A stretch of DNA of 64,000 nucleotides, taken from an uncultured Pelagibacteraceae bacterium. GTDB lineage: Bacteria; Pseudomonadota; Alphaproteobacteria; Pelagibacterales; Pelagibacteraceae. A model generated the notes under the pieces. That model worked only from the letters and a program-made list of their open reading frames with translations. It ran no database searches and was not told the origin of the DNA. The DNA lies in NCBI GenBank assembly GCA_902611145.1, contig CACLYO010000001.1:17501-81500 (forward strand), read 5' to 3'. Position numbers and translations under genes: made by a program. This document shows, piece after piece, positions 43,578 through 51,790 of this stretch. Each line of letters begins with the position of its first letter. Position 1 is the first letter of the stretch.

Positions 43578-44681
43578 TTATTTTAAAGAATAAAATTTTT
43601 TAATTTTATTTATTATTAAGTTTAATTCAGAATTTTTTAAATTGTATGAAGAAGGTAAGGATAAACCGGTATTGAAAATTTTATTTGAAACGGGAAATCT
43701 ATCTTTGATATTTTTAATAATTTTGTATTTACGATAACATGGTTGTAAATTTAAAGGTAAAAAAATATCTCTAGTTTGAATTTTGTTTTTTTCTAAAAAT
43801 TTTTTAAGTTTTAGCTTATCTTTTGTAAATATATTGGAAAACCAATGAACAGGTTTATTTTTTGCTAAATTTTGCATAAATGAAATAGATTTTATAGTAG
43901 AAAGTCCTTTTTTATATGTCTCAAAAATTTCTTTTTTTCTTTTTAAAATTTTTTTTAATTTTTTAACTTGAATATTACCAATTGCAGCTTGCATTTCAGT
44001 GAACATAAAATTATAACCAATCTCTTTATGTACAAAGATACCTTTTTTTAACCTGCCATGATTTTTGATTTCGTATATTTTATTTCTTAATTTTGAGCTG
44101 TTAGTCAAAATTAGACCACCTTCACCAGTAGTTATTATTTTATTCCCATAAAATGAAAATCCTCCCAGAATTCCTATGGTTCCTAAAAATTTTTTTTTGT
44201 AAGTAGAATAAATCGCCTGCGCAGCATCCTCAATAAGATATAATTTTTTTTTTTTACATATTTTATTTAATTTATCCATATCACAACAATGGCCATATAA
44301 ATGTACAGGGATTATTGCTTTAGTTTTTTTAGAAATTTTATTATTTATTTTATTAAGGTCTAAACATAAATTATTTTCATCTACATCACATAAAACAGGA
44401 GTTGCGCCAGCCAAAATTATAGCGTTTGTAGTTGCTACAAAAGTTAAATTAGGAACTATTACTTCATCGTTTTTCCCAATATTTAAGGCTTTTAAACAAG
44501 CAAAAATTCCAGATGTCCAATTTGATATTGAGATTGAGTGTTTTACTTTAAAATTTTTAATAAAATATTTTTCAAATTTTAAAGTTTCATCCCCTTCAGT
44601 GAGATAAGTTTTTTGAACTATTTTTTTTATATAATTTGCTTCAGCTTCGTTAACCCAAGGTTTAATCTGATTAATTTTCAT
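43578..44681 (-). CDS. DegT/DnrJ/EryC1 sugar aminotransferase
   Basis: 367 residues. The PLP Schiff-base lysine is Lys181 (GFSFYGNKIITTGEGG), with IEDAAQAIYS near 150-159 and VPVHLYGHCCDMD-type strand ends, as in PseC/PerA/ArnB-type enzymes. It transaminates a 4-keto (or 3-keto) nucleotide sugar. The perosamine-synthase-like N-terminus (IKPWVNEAEANYI...TYLTEGDETLKFE) suggests a GDP- or UDP-4-keto-6-deoxyhexose. It lies 2 bases downstream of the ColD-like gene on the same strand, so the pair could make a 3-deoxy-4-amino or similar sugar. Confidence 0.82.
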   Translation of the reverse strand: MKINQIKPWVNEAEANYIKKIVQKTYLTEGDETLKFEKYFIKNFKVKHSISISNWTSGIFACLKALNIGKNDEVIVPNLTFVATTNAIILAGATPVLCDVDENNLCLDLNKINNKISKKTKAIIPVHLYGHCCDMDKLNKICKKKKLYLIEDAAQAIYSTYKKKFLGTIGILGGFSFYGNKIITTGEGGLILTNSSKLRNKIYEIKNHGRLKKGIFVHKEIGYNFMFTEMQAAIGNIQVKKLKKILKRKKEIFETYKKGLSTIKSISFMQNLAKNKPVHWFSNIFTKDKLKLKKFLEKNKIQTRDIFLPLNLQPCYRKYKIIKNIKDRFPVSNKIFNTGLSLPSSYNLKNSELNLIINKIKKFYSLK

Positions 44682-44683
44682 AT

Positions 44684-45904
44684 TTAAAAATTGTCTAGAA
44701 CTTGATTTAGAGAATTAGCAACAAATTTAAGAATTTTTTTATTTGTTTTTAAAGAATTAATCCCAATAAAAAAACCTCTTTCTTCAATATCTTGACAATT
44801 TTTAAGTTTAATTTTTTTTTTATTTAATTTGAAAAGTTTTATTGCTGGTTGATTTATAAAATTTCCACTTATAATTGGTCTTGTTTCAACACCTTTTTTT
44901 TCTATCATTTGAATTATTTTACTTTTATATTTTTTTAAATTTTTAGATAGTAAGATGGGCACACCAAACCAATTGCATTTTACATTTTTCGCTTCTTCTA
45001 TAAAAGTTATTTTTTTATTATTTTTTTCTTTTTTTTTAAAAAGTTTTATAATTTGAGATCTATTAAAATTTCTATTTTTTTTTAAAATATTTATTTTTTT
45101 TAATTGTTGATGTGCAATTGCAGCTTGAATTTCAAGAGCTCGAACATTGAAACCATAATTTATAAAAATAAATCTTGGATCAATATTTGGATATTTTTTA
45201 ACAATTTTTTTATGATCATCTCTATCTCGTGACCACCCATGAGCTCTAAGTGATAGAAGAATTTTATAATCGTTTTTATCATTACACACAACCATTCCTC
45301 CTTCTCCAGAAGAAATTTGATGTGAATAATAAAAAGAAAAAGTTCCAAAATCTCCAAAAGTTCCAAGTTTTTTTTTTTTAAATTCTGACCCAAGTGACTC
45401 ACAAGTATCTTCAATAATAATTATTTTTTTCTTTTTTGATATTTTTTTAATTTCTAATACATTTGATGCATTTCCTAAAACGTGAACGCAAAATATTACT
45501 TTGGTTTTTTTTGATATTTTTTTTTTTAAATCATTAATATCCATATTTAGAGTATTAGGATCTACATCAACAAAAATAGGTTTAAGACCAAATTGAATTA
45601 ATGGCCATAGTGAGGTTGACCAACATATTCCAGGAATTAAAACTTCATCATTTCTTTTAAAAGTATTTTTTCTTTCTGGATTACAACTTGCACAAGTTGC
45701 AAGTAGGTTTGCGGAAGATCCAGAATTAACCATTACTGCATATTTAGCTCCAATATATCTGGCGAAATCATTTTCAAATTTCTTTGTTAGTTTTGACATT
45801 GTAATTTGGCCAGATTTTAAAACTGATATCCCTTTTTGAATATCATCACGAAATAATCTTGGTTGAATTAATGGGTACTTAAATTTGTCAAAAGTTTTTA
45901 ACAT
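44684..45904 (-). CDS. ColD/RfbH-like PLP-dependent sugar 3-dehydratase (second copy)
   Basis: 406 residues, DegT fold. The lysine position of FSFxPxK is His195 (FSFYYSHQISSGEGG), the dehydratase hallmark also seen in the protein at 31201. NSGSSANLLA at 60-69 and IEDTCESLGSEF at 164-175 match the same subgroup. The two proteins share the organisation IEDxCESxGxxF and SGSSAN but differ widely elsewhere, so they are paralogues and not a recent duplication. It is followed after 2 bases by a lysine-containing aminotransferase. It probably removes the 3-hydroxyl of a keto-deoxy sugar; the substrate is unknown. Confidence 0.75.
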   Translation of the reverse strand: MLKTFDKFKYPLIQPRLFRDDIQKGISVLKSGQITMSKLTKKFENDFARYIGAKYAVMVNSGSSANLLATCASCNPERKNTFKRNDEVLIPGICWSTSLWPLIQFGLKPIFVDVDPNTLNMDINDLKKKISKKTKVIFCVHVLGNASNVLEIKKISKKKKIIIIEDTCESLGSEFKKKKLGTFGDFGTFSFYYSHQISSGEGGMVVCNDKNDYKILLSLRAHGWSRDRDDHKKIVKKYPNIDPRFIFINYGFNVRALEIQAAIAHQQLKKINILKKNRNFNRSQIIKLFKKKEKNNKKITFIEEAKNVKCNWFGVPILLSKNLKKYKSKIIQMIEKKGVETRPIISGNFINQPAIKLFKLNKKKIKLKNCQDIEERGFFIGINSLKTNKKILKFVANSLNQVLDNF

Positions 45905-45951
45905 TTTTTAATTATATATACTTAAAGATATTTTTCTAATTTGTAAAAGGT

Positions 45952-47106
45952 TTATATTATATTTTTAAAAATTTCTGAAAGTTGCTTGATTATATTGTCT
46001 TGATTAAATGTTTTCTTAAAATAATCGTAATTTTTTTCAACAAGATTTTTAATATATGCTTTATCTTTAATTTTTTTTATTATTTCCTCTAAATGGTTAT
46101 TATTTTTTATATCTAAACCAATAACATTATCCTTAAATTCTGGATCTAGAATTATAGAATTATAAATTATGGGTTTTTTAAAATAAAAAGCCTCATATAA
46201 TGGGAAAGTATGAGGTGCTACTAAAGTAGGAACAATTACAGCTATACAGTTTTTATATAAATAATTTAACTCTTCATCTTTTACGTAATCAAATATAATA
46301 AATTCATTTTTAAGATCTTTTTTTTGAATTAAATTTTCAATATTTTTTAAATTTCCCTTATCATGACCAGTAAAAACAATTTTGAAGTCTAGTTTATTAG
46401 CCTTTTTTAATTGATAGATGGATTCTACTATAAAAATATGATTTTTATGATGCCAAAATTGAGCTGGATAAAATAAATAATTTGAATTTTTAACAGTTTG
46501 ATAAATATTTTTTTCTACTTTTGAAATATCAATCTCTTCTATTTCTGTAATGGGTGGAGGAAATTTTAGATCTAAAATTTTCGAATTATCTATTTTATAA
46601 ATCATAGAAATTTTATTTTTTAAATTTTTTGTACCAACTATAATTTTACTGCTTTTTTTACCTGCTAAATTATAATCATGATCTCTGTTATGATTCTTTT
46701 TTTCATCAAATTCTGGTAAATTTTTTAATTCTCTATGTTCGATATCAAAAATTGTATATATATTTTTTATATTTTCAAAACTTTGAATTAATGGGCTTGG
46801 GTCTAAAAAAAATATTAAATCAATTTTTTCTTTTATTAAAAATTTTTCAAAAGGAAATTTAAAAGGTAAAAAATGAAATATTTTTTTTAATTTATTAAAT
46901 AATCTTTTGCTAAAGGTATTTTTATTAAAAAGCAGCGTATTAATATTTAATTTTTTATCTAAAATTTTTTTAGAGTTTTCAAAAGTTGTTATAAAGCGAA
47001 AATTATAATTTTTAATTTTTTTTAAATGATTGCAAATACTGATTGCCATATGAAGTTTACCACCTGATTTATCAGTGATATCCATAATTACTGCTATATT
47101 TTTCAT
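45952..47106 (-). CDS. GT-B glycosyltransferase (GT4/GT1-like)
   Basis: 384 residues. The N-terminus MDITDKSGGKLHMAISI resembles GT4 donor/acceptor loops. The C-terminal half has NYLFYPAQFWHHKNH (about 229-243), IVFTGHDKGN and an EAFYFKKPIIYNS donor-binding block near 320-333. Similar proteins transfer mannose, rhamnose or glucose to polyprenyl-linked glycans. It is 9 bases upstream of the GT2 gene at 47116 on the same strand. Specificity unknown. Confidence 0.75.
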   Translation of the reverse strand: MKNIAVIMDITDKSGGKLHMAISICNHLKKIKNYNFRFITTFENSKKILDKKLNINTLLFNKNTFSKRLFNKLKKIFHFLPFKFPFEKFLIKEKIDLIFFLDPSPLIQSFENIKNIYTIFDIEHRELKNLPEFDEKKNHNRDHDYNLAGKKSSKIIVGTKNLKNKISMIYKIDNSKILDLKFPPPITEIEEIDISKVEKNIYQTVKNSNYLFYPAQFWHHKNHIFIVESIYQLKKANKLDFKIVFTGHDKGNLKNIENLIQKKDLKNEFIIFDYVKDEELNYLYKNCIAVIVPTLVAPHTFPLYEAFYFKKPIIYNSIILDPEFKDNVIGLDIKNNNHLEEIIKKIKDKAYIKNLVEKNYDYFKKTFNQDNIIKQLSEIFKNII

Positions 47107-47115
47107 TATTTATTT

Positions 47116-47970
47116 TTAAATATTTAATCTTCTAAATGATTTCTTGCCCATATATGAATTAAGTAGTCCCGATATTCTATTATAAAAAATAATTTTTTTT
47201 CTTTTATTAAAAAAATAGAATAAATTAAATTTGATAAAACTTTCGAATAAATCAAGAATAGTATTTTTATACGCTTGATAGTAAGAGTAATTTTTTTTGT
47301 AATAATAAAACTTGGACCACATAAAATGCCAATTTTTATTTGCCTCCACTTCTATAGGGTTACCTTTGTTAACTGATTTACCACTTTCATGAAAAACTTT
47401 AATTTTAGGGAAAACATAAATTTTTTGGTTTTTTCTATAAGCTCTAAGACAAAAGTCTGTTTCTTCATAATAAAGAAAAAAATTTTCATCAAAAAAACCA
47501 ATTTTTTTTACATTTTTCATATTAAAAAAAAGAAAATGTCCATGAACCAATTTCATTAACTGAATATCTTTGAATTTATTATATTTGTTGGAATGAAATT
47601 CTTTTTTATAAAATGATCTTTCATGTTGGGGTGCAAAAATAATGAAATCTTTAATTTTCTTAGTTGATTTCAAAAATGTATCAATTATTTTTGGGTTAAA
47701 GCTTATGTCAGAGTCCATATAGATAGAATATTTAGTTTTTATATTTTTAAATCCTAAATTTATACCACCAGTTTGTCCTTTATTTTTAATACTGTTAATT
47801 ACTCTAATATTTTTATATTTTTTTTCTAAATTTTTTTTCAGCCCATTCTCATTCGCATTATCTATAACTAAAAATTTAATTTTATTATTTAATTTTGAAA
47901 CAATTTTTTCAATTTTTTTTTTTGAGTAATAAGATACAAAGAAAATCGTTAAATCTTTATAATATTTCAT
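47116..47970 (-). CDS. Family 2 glycosyltransferase (rhamnosyltransferase-like)
   Basis: 284 residues, GT-A. IFFVSYYSKKKI, VIDNANENG, NKGQTGGINLGF near 62-73, the metal motif MDSDISFNP near 89-97, and FFLYYEETDFCLRAYRKN near 165-182. The last is the conserved ED-F-LR block of RfbN/WcaA-type rhamnosyl- and galactosyltransferases. It is in a minus-strand run with the epimerase at 47974 (3-base gap) and the GT4-like gene. The acceptor is unknown. Confidence 0.8.
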   Translation of the reverse strand: MKYYKDLTIFFVSYYSKKKIEKIVSKLNNKIKFLVIDNANENGLKKNLEKKYKNIRVINSIKNKGQTGGINLGFKNIKTKYSIYMDSDISFNPKIIDTFLKSTKKIKDFIIFAPQHERSFYKKEFHSNKYNKFKDIQLMKLVHGHFLFFNMKNVKKIGFFDENFFLYYEETDFCLRAYRKNQKIYVFPKIKVFHESGKSVNKGNPIEVEANKNWHFMWSKFYYYKKNYSYYQAYKNTILDLFESFIKFNLFYFFNKRKKIIFYNRISGLLNSYMGKKSFRRLNI

Positions 47971-47973
47971 TTA

Positions 47974-48885
47974 TTAATTTTTTAATTTTATTTTATCTAA
48001 AGTTTCTTTAATATCATTTTGTATTTTTGAGTTTAGTTTTATTCCTAGAGACTCAATTTTGTTTTTGTTGGTTTTGAATGAAGCTTTCTGTGAGATTTTT
48101 GAATTAATATATATAATTTTAGTATTTAAATTGTATTTATTTATGATTTTAAGTATTTCTTTTAATGTCTTATTTTCTGATAAAATATTATAAACATCAT
48201 TATCAAAGTATTTATTTTTAATTAAATAAATAATTACTTTATATGCATCTTTTAAACTTAAATATGGCCTTTCAAGATTCAGTGCAGAACCCCAAATAGG
48301 TAAAGGTATATTCATTACAGAGTTAAAACAAAACTTATTAACAACTGTGTGAAATCTCATACCATCAGAAAATCCACTTATTGTACCAAATCTAAGAGTA
48401 ATATATTTTATATTTTTCGATTTTCTTAAAATATTTTCCTCTTTTATTTTAATTTCAGCATAAGGACTTTGTGGGTTAGGTTTTTCTAATTCTGTTATGA
48501 AATTTTTTTTTGGATTATAAATACTAGTCGAAGATATATGTATTAATTTTGAACTATATTTTTTACAATAATCAACAATATTTTTAAAAGCACCAAGATT
48601 ATTTTTTATAATTTTTTTTTTATTTTCGAAACTTTCTTCAGCATTAGTTTTAGATGCTAAGTGCAAAGTTATATTTGCTTTTGGAATTATTTTAATAGTT
48701 TCTTTTTTTGATAAGTCGCCATAAATAAATTTTATTTTTTTATTTTTAAGCTTAAATAAAACATTGAATCTTTGATTGCTCAGGTTGTCGACAACATAAA
48801 TTTTACGAATTATTTTTAGTGCTGTTATTCTTTTTAATACGTAACTTCCAATATGACCAAGTCCACCAGTTATTAAAACATTCAT
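47974..48885 (-). CDS. NAD-dependent sugar epimerase/dehydratase (extended SDR)
   Basis: 303 residues. ITGGLGHIGS at 5-14 is the nucleotide loop. HLASKTNAEES replaces the common HLAA-x-V motif, SSTSIYN is near 118-124 and YAEIKIKEEN near 142-151 contains the catalytic Tyr and Lys. RFGTISGFSDGMRFHTVVNKF follows, similar to GalE/UDP-sugar epimerases. It is co-transcribed with the FdtA-like ketoisomerase (4-base overlap), so it may act on a dTDP-keto-deoxyhexose. Exact reaction unknown. Confidence 0.7.
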   Translation of the reverse strand: MNVLITGGLGHIGSYVLKRITALKIIRKIYVVDNLSNQRFNVLFKLKNKKIKFIYGDLSKKETIKIIPKANITLHLASKTNAEESFENKKKIIKNNLGAFKNIVDYCKKYSSKLIHISSTSIYNPKKNFITELEKPNPQSPYAEIKIKEENILRKSKNIKYITLRFGTISGFSDGMRFHTVVNKFCFNSVMNIPLPIWGSALNLERPYLSLKDAYKVIIYLIKNKYFDNDVYNILSENKTLKEILKIINKYNLNTKIIYINSKISQKASFKTNKNKIESLGIKLNSKIQNDIKETLDKIKLKN

Positions 48886-49298
48886 TTCGAGATAATTTTT
48901 TTGAATTTATCAAGTTCTAAAATATACTCTTTTTTATCATATTTATAATTACATAAGGTTAAAAGAGAATCTTTATTATTATTAAAAAAAATTGTTATCC
49001 AATTATATGGGGGCACAAATAGTGCTTTTCTTTTTTTTACACTTAATAAAAATTTCTTCTGATTATCCTTATTTATAATTTTAATTTTTATAGATCCTTT
49101 TAGTGGTATAATTATCTGAGAACATTTTGTGTGAGCATGATCGGCTCTAAAATGTTTACTTTTACCATAAAGTAAAAAAAATCTTTTTAATAAAAAATTT
49201 TTAGGAAAAGAATTATTAATATAAAATGGTATTAAGGTTCCATTAAAATCAGGAAATGCTTTATATTTAAACAAGAAAGGTTTAATAATTTTTTTCAC
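48882..49298 (-). CDS. Sugar 3,4-ketoisomerase (FdtA/QdtA-like, WxcM cupin)
   Basis: 138 residues, single cupin. The FdtA-family motif RADHAHTKCSQIIIPLKGS has the paired His54 and His56, and the C-terminal CNYKYDKKEYI matches the family ending (S-YDE-DYI). FdtA/QdtA convert dTDP-4-keto-6-deoxyglucose to the 3-keto isomer, which a DegT enzyme then transaminates to Fuc3N or Qui3N. It overlaps the SDR by 4 bases and sits 8 bases from the RmlC-like gene. The amino-transferring partner is plausibly the divergent gene at 49952. Confidence 0.8.
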   Translation of the reverse strand: MKKIIKPFLFKYKAFPDFNGTLIPFYINNSFPKNFLLKRFFLLYGKSKHFRADHAHTKCSQIIIPLKGSIKIKIINKDNQKKFLLSVKKRKALFVPPYNWITIFFNNNKDSLLTLCNYKYDKKEYILELDKFKKIISK

Positions 49299-49306
49299 TT
49301 TGTTTT

Positions 49307-49804
49307 TTATTTTTTTTTAAAAATATCTCTTAAAGATGGATGATTTTTGTCCTTTTTAGAAATTATAGGTTTTTTAATTTTCCAGTTTATTTTCAAATTT
49401 TTGTCATTATATGCCAAACCTCTTTCGTATTTAACATAACGATATTCAGAAAGATGATATAATAGAATATTTTCTTGATCGTAAAAACAAATTCCGTGGG
49501 CATAATTTTTTGGAATATATAACAATAAACCAGGTTTGAGGTTAAACTTATAAATTTTACCAAAATTTTTTGATTTTTTATCTATATTTACACATACATC
49601 CAAAGCTCTTCCTTTTAAAATTGAGAGTAATTTTGATTGTTTTTTTTTATTTTGATAATGTAAACCTCTGATTACATTTTTTTTTGAGCAAGATATGGCT
49701 GTAAATTTACAATTAAATTTAATTTTTTTTTTTAGCCATAATTCTTTAAAAAAACCTCTACTATCTTTATATATATTTGTTTTTATTAGAACAGGTATTG
49801 TCAT
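49307..49804 (-). CDS. rmlC: dTDP-4-dehydrorhamnose 3,5-epimerase-like protein
   Basis: 165 residues, slightly shorter than classic RmlC (about 180). The catalytic-histidine motif RGLHYQ is at 46-51, DVCVNIDKKS-FGK near 89-101 and IPKNYAHGI near 116-124 carries the second conserved histidine. A late Y-Y-ERGLAYND segment holds the tyrosine region. It is first gene of the minus-strand run with the ketoisomerase. rmlA, rmlB and rmlD in canonical form are not in the window, so the substrate must be made by genes elsewhere, or the enzyme acts on another keto-deoxysugar. Confidence 0.78.
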   Translation of the reverse strand: MTIPVLIKTNIYKDSRGFFKELWLKKKIKFNCKFTAISCSKKNVIRGLHYQNKKKQSKLLSILKGRALDVCVNIDKKSKNFGKIYKFNLKPGLLLYIPKNYAHGICFYDQENILLYHLSEYRYVKYERGLAYNDKNLKINWKIKKPIISKKDKNHPSLRDIFKKK

Positions 49805-49924
49805 TAGATAATTAAATAAAATTATATATGTTTACTTCAAATTTAATGAATTAACAACAATTTATAGATGTTTTAAATTTTAATATTGAATTAGTAAATC
49901 AAATAATTATAGCTTTAGATATAT

Positions 49925-49930
49925 TATAAT
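49925..49930 (+). promoter_or_regulatory. Candidate -10 element (TATAAT) for the aminotransferase gene
   Basis: A perfect TATAAT lies 22 bases upstream of the ATG at 49952 in the 147-base divergent gap. No good -35 hexamer is found at the right distance. In this AT-rich DNA the match is weak evidence. Confidence 0.2.
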
Positions 49931-49951
49931 AAAAAAAACCTTTATTAAATT

Positions 49952-51046
49952 ATGAAAAAAATAAAATTTACCAATCTATTTGCTTTATTACCAGAAAAAA
50001 AAAAGATTGTTTCAAAAATAATTACTTTAATTAGAAATTCTAAATTTGTAGGCGGGGAAGAGGTAAGTTTATTAGAAAAAAATTTTGCTAAATTTGTAAA
50101 AATAAATAATTGTATTACAGTTGCAAACGGAACAGATGCTCTTGAAATAGCAATAAATTCTTTAAAATTAAAAAAAGGTTCTGAAATAATTGTACCTAAC
50201 AATACTTGGATTTCTACCGCAGAAGCTGTGGTAACAAATAACCATAAAGTAAAATTTTGTGATGTAAATTTAGATGATTATACAATTTGTTTAAAAGATC
50301 TTAAAAAAAAGATTAATTTGAAAACTAAAGCAATAATTGCTGTTCATTTATATGGCAATCCAGCAAACATGATTGGTATAAAAAAGTTAATTAAAAATAA
50401 AAATATAAAAATTATTGAAGATTGTGCGCAAGCACATGGAACTAAAATTAATGGAAGGCACGTTGGTACATTTGGAGATTTAGGAACATTTAGCTTTTTT
50501 CCAGGAAAAAATATTGGCGCTTTTGGCGATGCTGGAGCTATTGTTACAAATTCAAAAAAATTAGCTCTATATTGCAAAAGAATGAAAAGTCACGGTGCTT
50601 TAAAAAAATATGATCATATGTTCTCAGCAAGAAACTCTAGATTAGATACAATAAATTGCTCGGTATTAAATATTAAATTACTTCATTACAATAAAGCGAT
50701 CCGTAAAAGAAATCTACTTGCAAATCTTTATTTTAAAGAATTAAAAAATTTACACCAAGTAAAACTTTTTAATCTTAAATATAAAAATCAATCAACATTT
50801 CATCAATTTGTTATTAGAACAGATTATAGAGATGCACTTAAAAAATATCTTTTAAAAAAAAAAATAGAAACTATGATTCACTACCCTTACATGTTAAATG
50901 AATTAAAATTTTTTAAAGATAGAAAAAAATTAAATAATTCAAACAAACTTGGTCAGAAAATATTGAGTTTACCAATTTCAGAGGAGCATTCTAGTAAAGA
51001 AGTAAAATATGTCGCTCAATCAATTAAAGATTTTTTTGTAAAGTGA
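49952..51046 (+). CDS. DegT sugar aminotransferase (FdtB/QdtB-like)
   Basis: 364 residues. The Schiff-base lysine is Lys186 in FSFFPGKNIGAFGDAG, with VANGTDALEIAI at 57-68, WISTAEAV near 86-93 and IEDCAQAHG near 155-163. The FFPGKN-GA-GD-GA signature and length match DesV/FdtB/QdtB-type 3-aminotransferases. It is divergent from a run containing an FdtA-like ketoisomerase, which supplies its expected 3-keto substrate. The predicted product is a dTDP-3-amino-3,6-dideoxyhexose. It converges with the GT2 at 51020 with a 27-base overlap. Confidence 0.83.
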   Translation: MKKIKFTNLFALLPEKKKIVSKIITLIRNSKFVGGEEVSLLEKNFAKFVKINNCITVANGTDALEIAINSLKLKKGSEIIVPNNTWISTAEAVVTNNHKVKFCDVNLDDYTICLKDLKKKINLKTKAIIAVHLYGNPANMIGIKKLIKNKNIKIIEDCAQAHGTKINGRHVGTFGDLGTFSFFPGKNIGAFGDAGAIVTNSKKLALYCKRMKSHGALKKYDHMFSARNSRLDTINCSVLNIKLLHYNKAIRKRNLLANLYFKELKNLHQVKLFNLKYKNQSTFHQFVIRTDYRDALKKYLLKKKIETMIHYPYMLNELKFFKDRKKLNNSNKLGQKILSLPISEEHSSKEVKYVAQSIKDFFVK

Positions 51047-51778
51047 AATTAGGAATTTTAAGGGTTTTTTAATAATTTTTAATAAAAATAAAATATTTAC
51101 AAATAACCAACCTTGATTATTATTTAGCCTTATTTTATTAAGATCTAAAAGATGATCTATATAATTAATTTTTGAAGAAAAACCTCCTTTTCCAAATTTA
51201 CCAAACACTTCATTTTTATGGGTAGAAATACCTTTAAGTTTTGAATTTACAATCATTTTATAAAAAAAATCTAAATCTGCACTTAAATATTCAGTATTAT
51301 AAAATCCTACTTCTTTATGTTTTTTAGTTTTTATAAAAAATCCTACTGAATGAGAAGTATAGAATCCAAAACTCCATTTAATAATAGAAGGATTGTAACC
51401 ATGCATTATTTTATATTTTTCTACTGTTCCAAATAAAAAATCAATATTATTATGATTAAAATATTTATTTACAATTTCTAAAGAATTTTCGTAATAAAAA
51501 TCATCTGCGTTTATAAAACCTAAAATTTCACCTTTAGCTAGTTTTATTCCCTTATTCATTGCATCCCAAATACCATTATCATTTTCAGATATTATTAAAG
51601 AAATTTTATTTTTATATTTATCTATAATTTTCTTTGTTTTATCATTAGAGTTTCCATCAATAATTATATATTCAATATTTTTATAATTTTGATCTAAGAC
51701 ACTTTTAATACATTTCTCAATAGTGTTTTCGCCATTTTTCACTACAGTAATAATTGATATTAAATATTCTTTTGTCAT
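51020..51778 (-). CDS. Family 2 glycosyltransferase
   Basis: 252 residues, GT-A. SIITVVKNGENTIEKCIKSV, DGNSNDKT near 49-56, NDNGIWDAMNKGIKLAKGE near 75-93 and the metal motif NADD near 98-101. The NDxGIYDAMNKGI block is typical of the WcaA/PssE-like colanic-acid transferases. A hydrophobic tail at about 225-248 may bind the membrane. It follows the GT-B gene at 51791 after 12 bases, so the pair add successive sugars. Confidence 0.82.
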   Translation of the reverse strand: MTKEYLISIITVVKNGENTIEKCIKSVLDQNYKNIEYIIIDGNSNDKTKKIIDKYKNKISLIISENDNGIWDAMNKGIKLAKGEILGFINADDFYYENSLEIVNKYFNHNNIDFLFGTVEKYKIMHGYNPSIIKWSFGFYTSHSVGFFIKTKKHKEVGFYNTEYLSADLDFFYKMIVNSKLKGISTHKNEVFGKFGKGGFSSKINYIDHLLDLNKIRLNNNQGWLFVNILFLLKIIKKPLKFLISLYKKIFN

Positions 51779-51790
51779 TTATAAAAAATT

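Noticed and set aside
50344-50577. Minus-strand open frame opposite the FdtB-like aminotransferase
   Set aside because: Antisense to the PLP lysine region of a clear gene.
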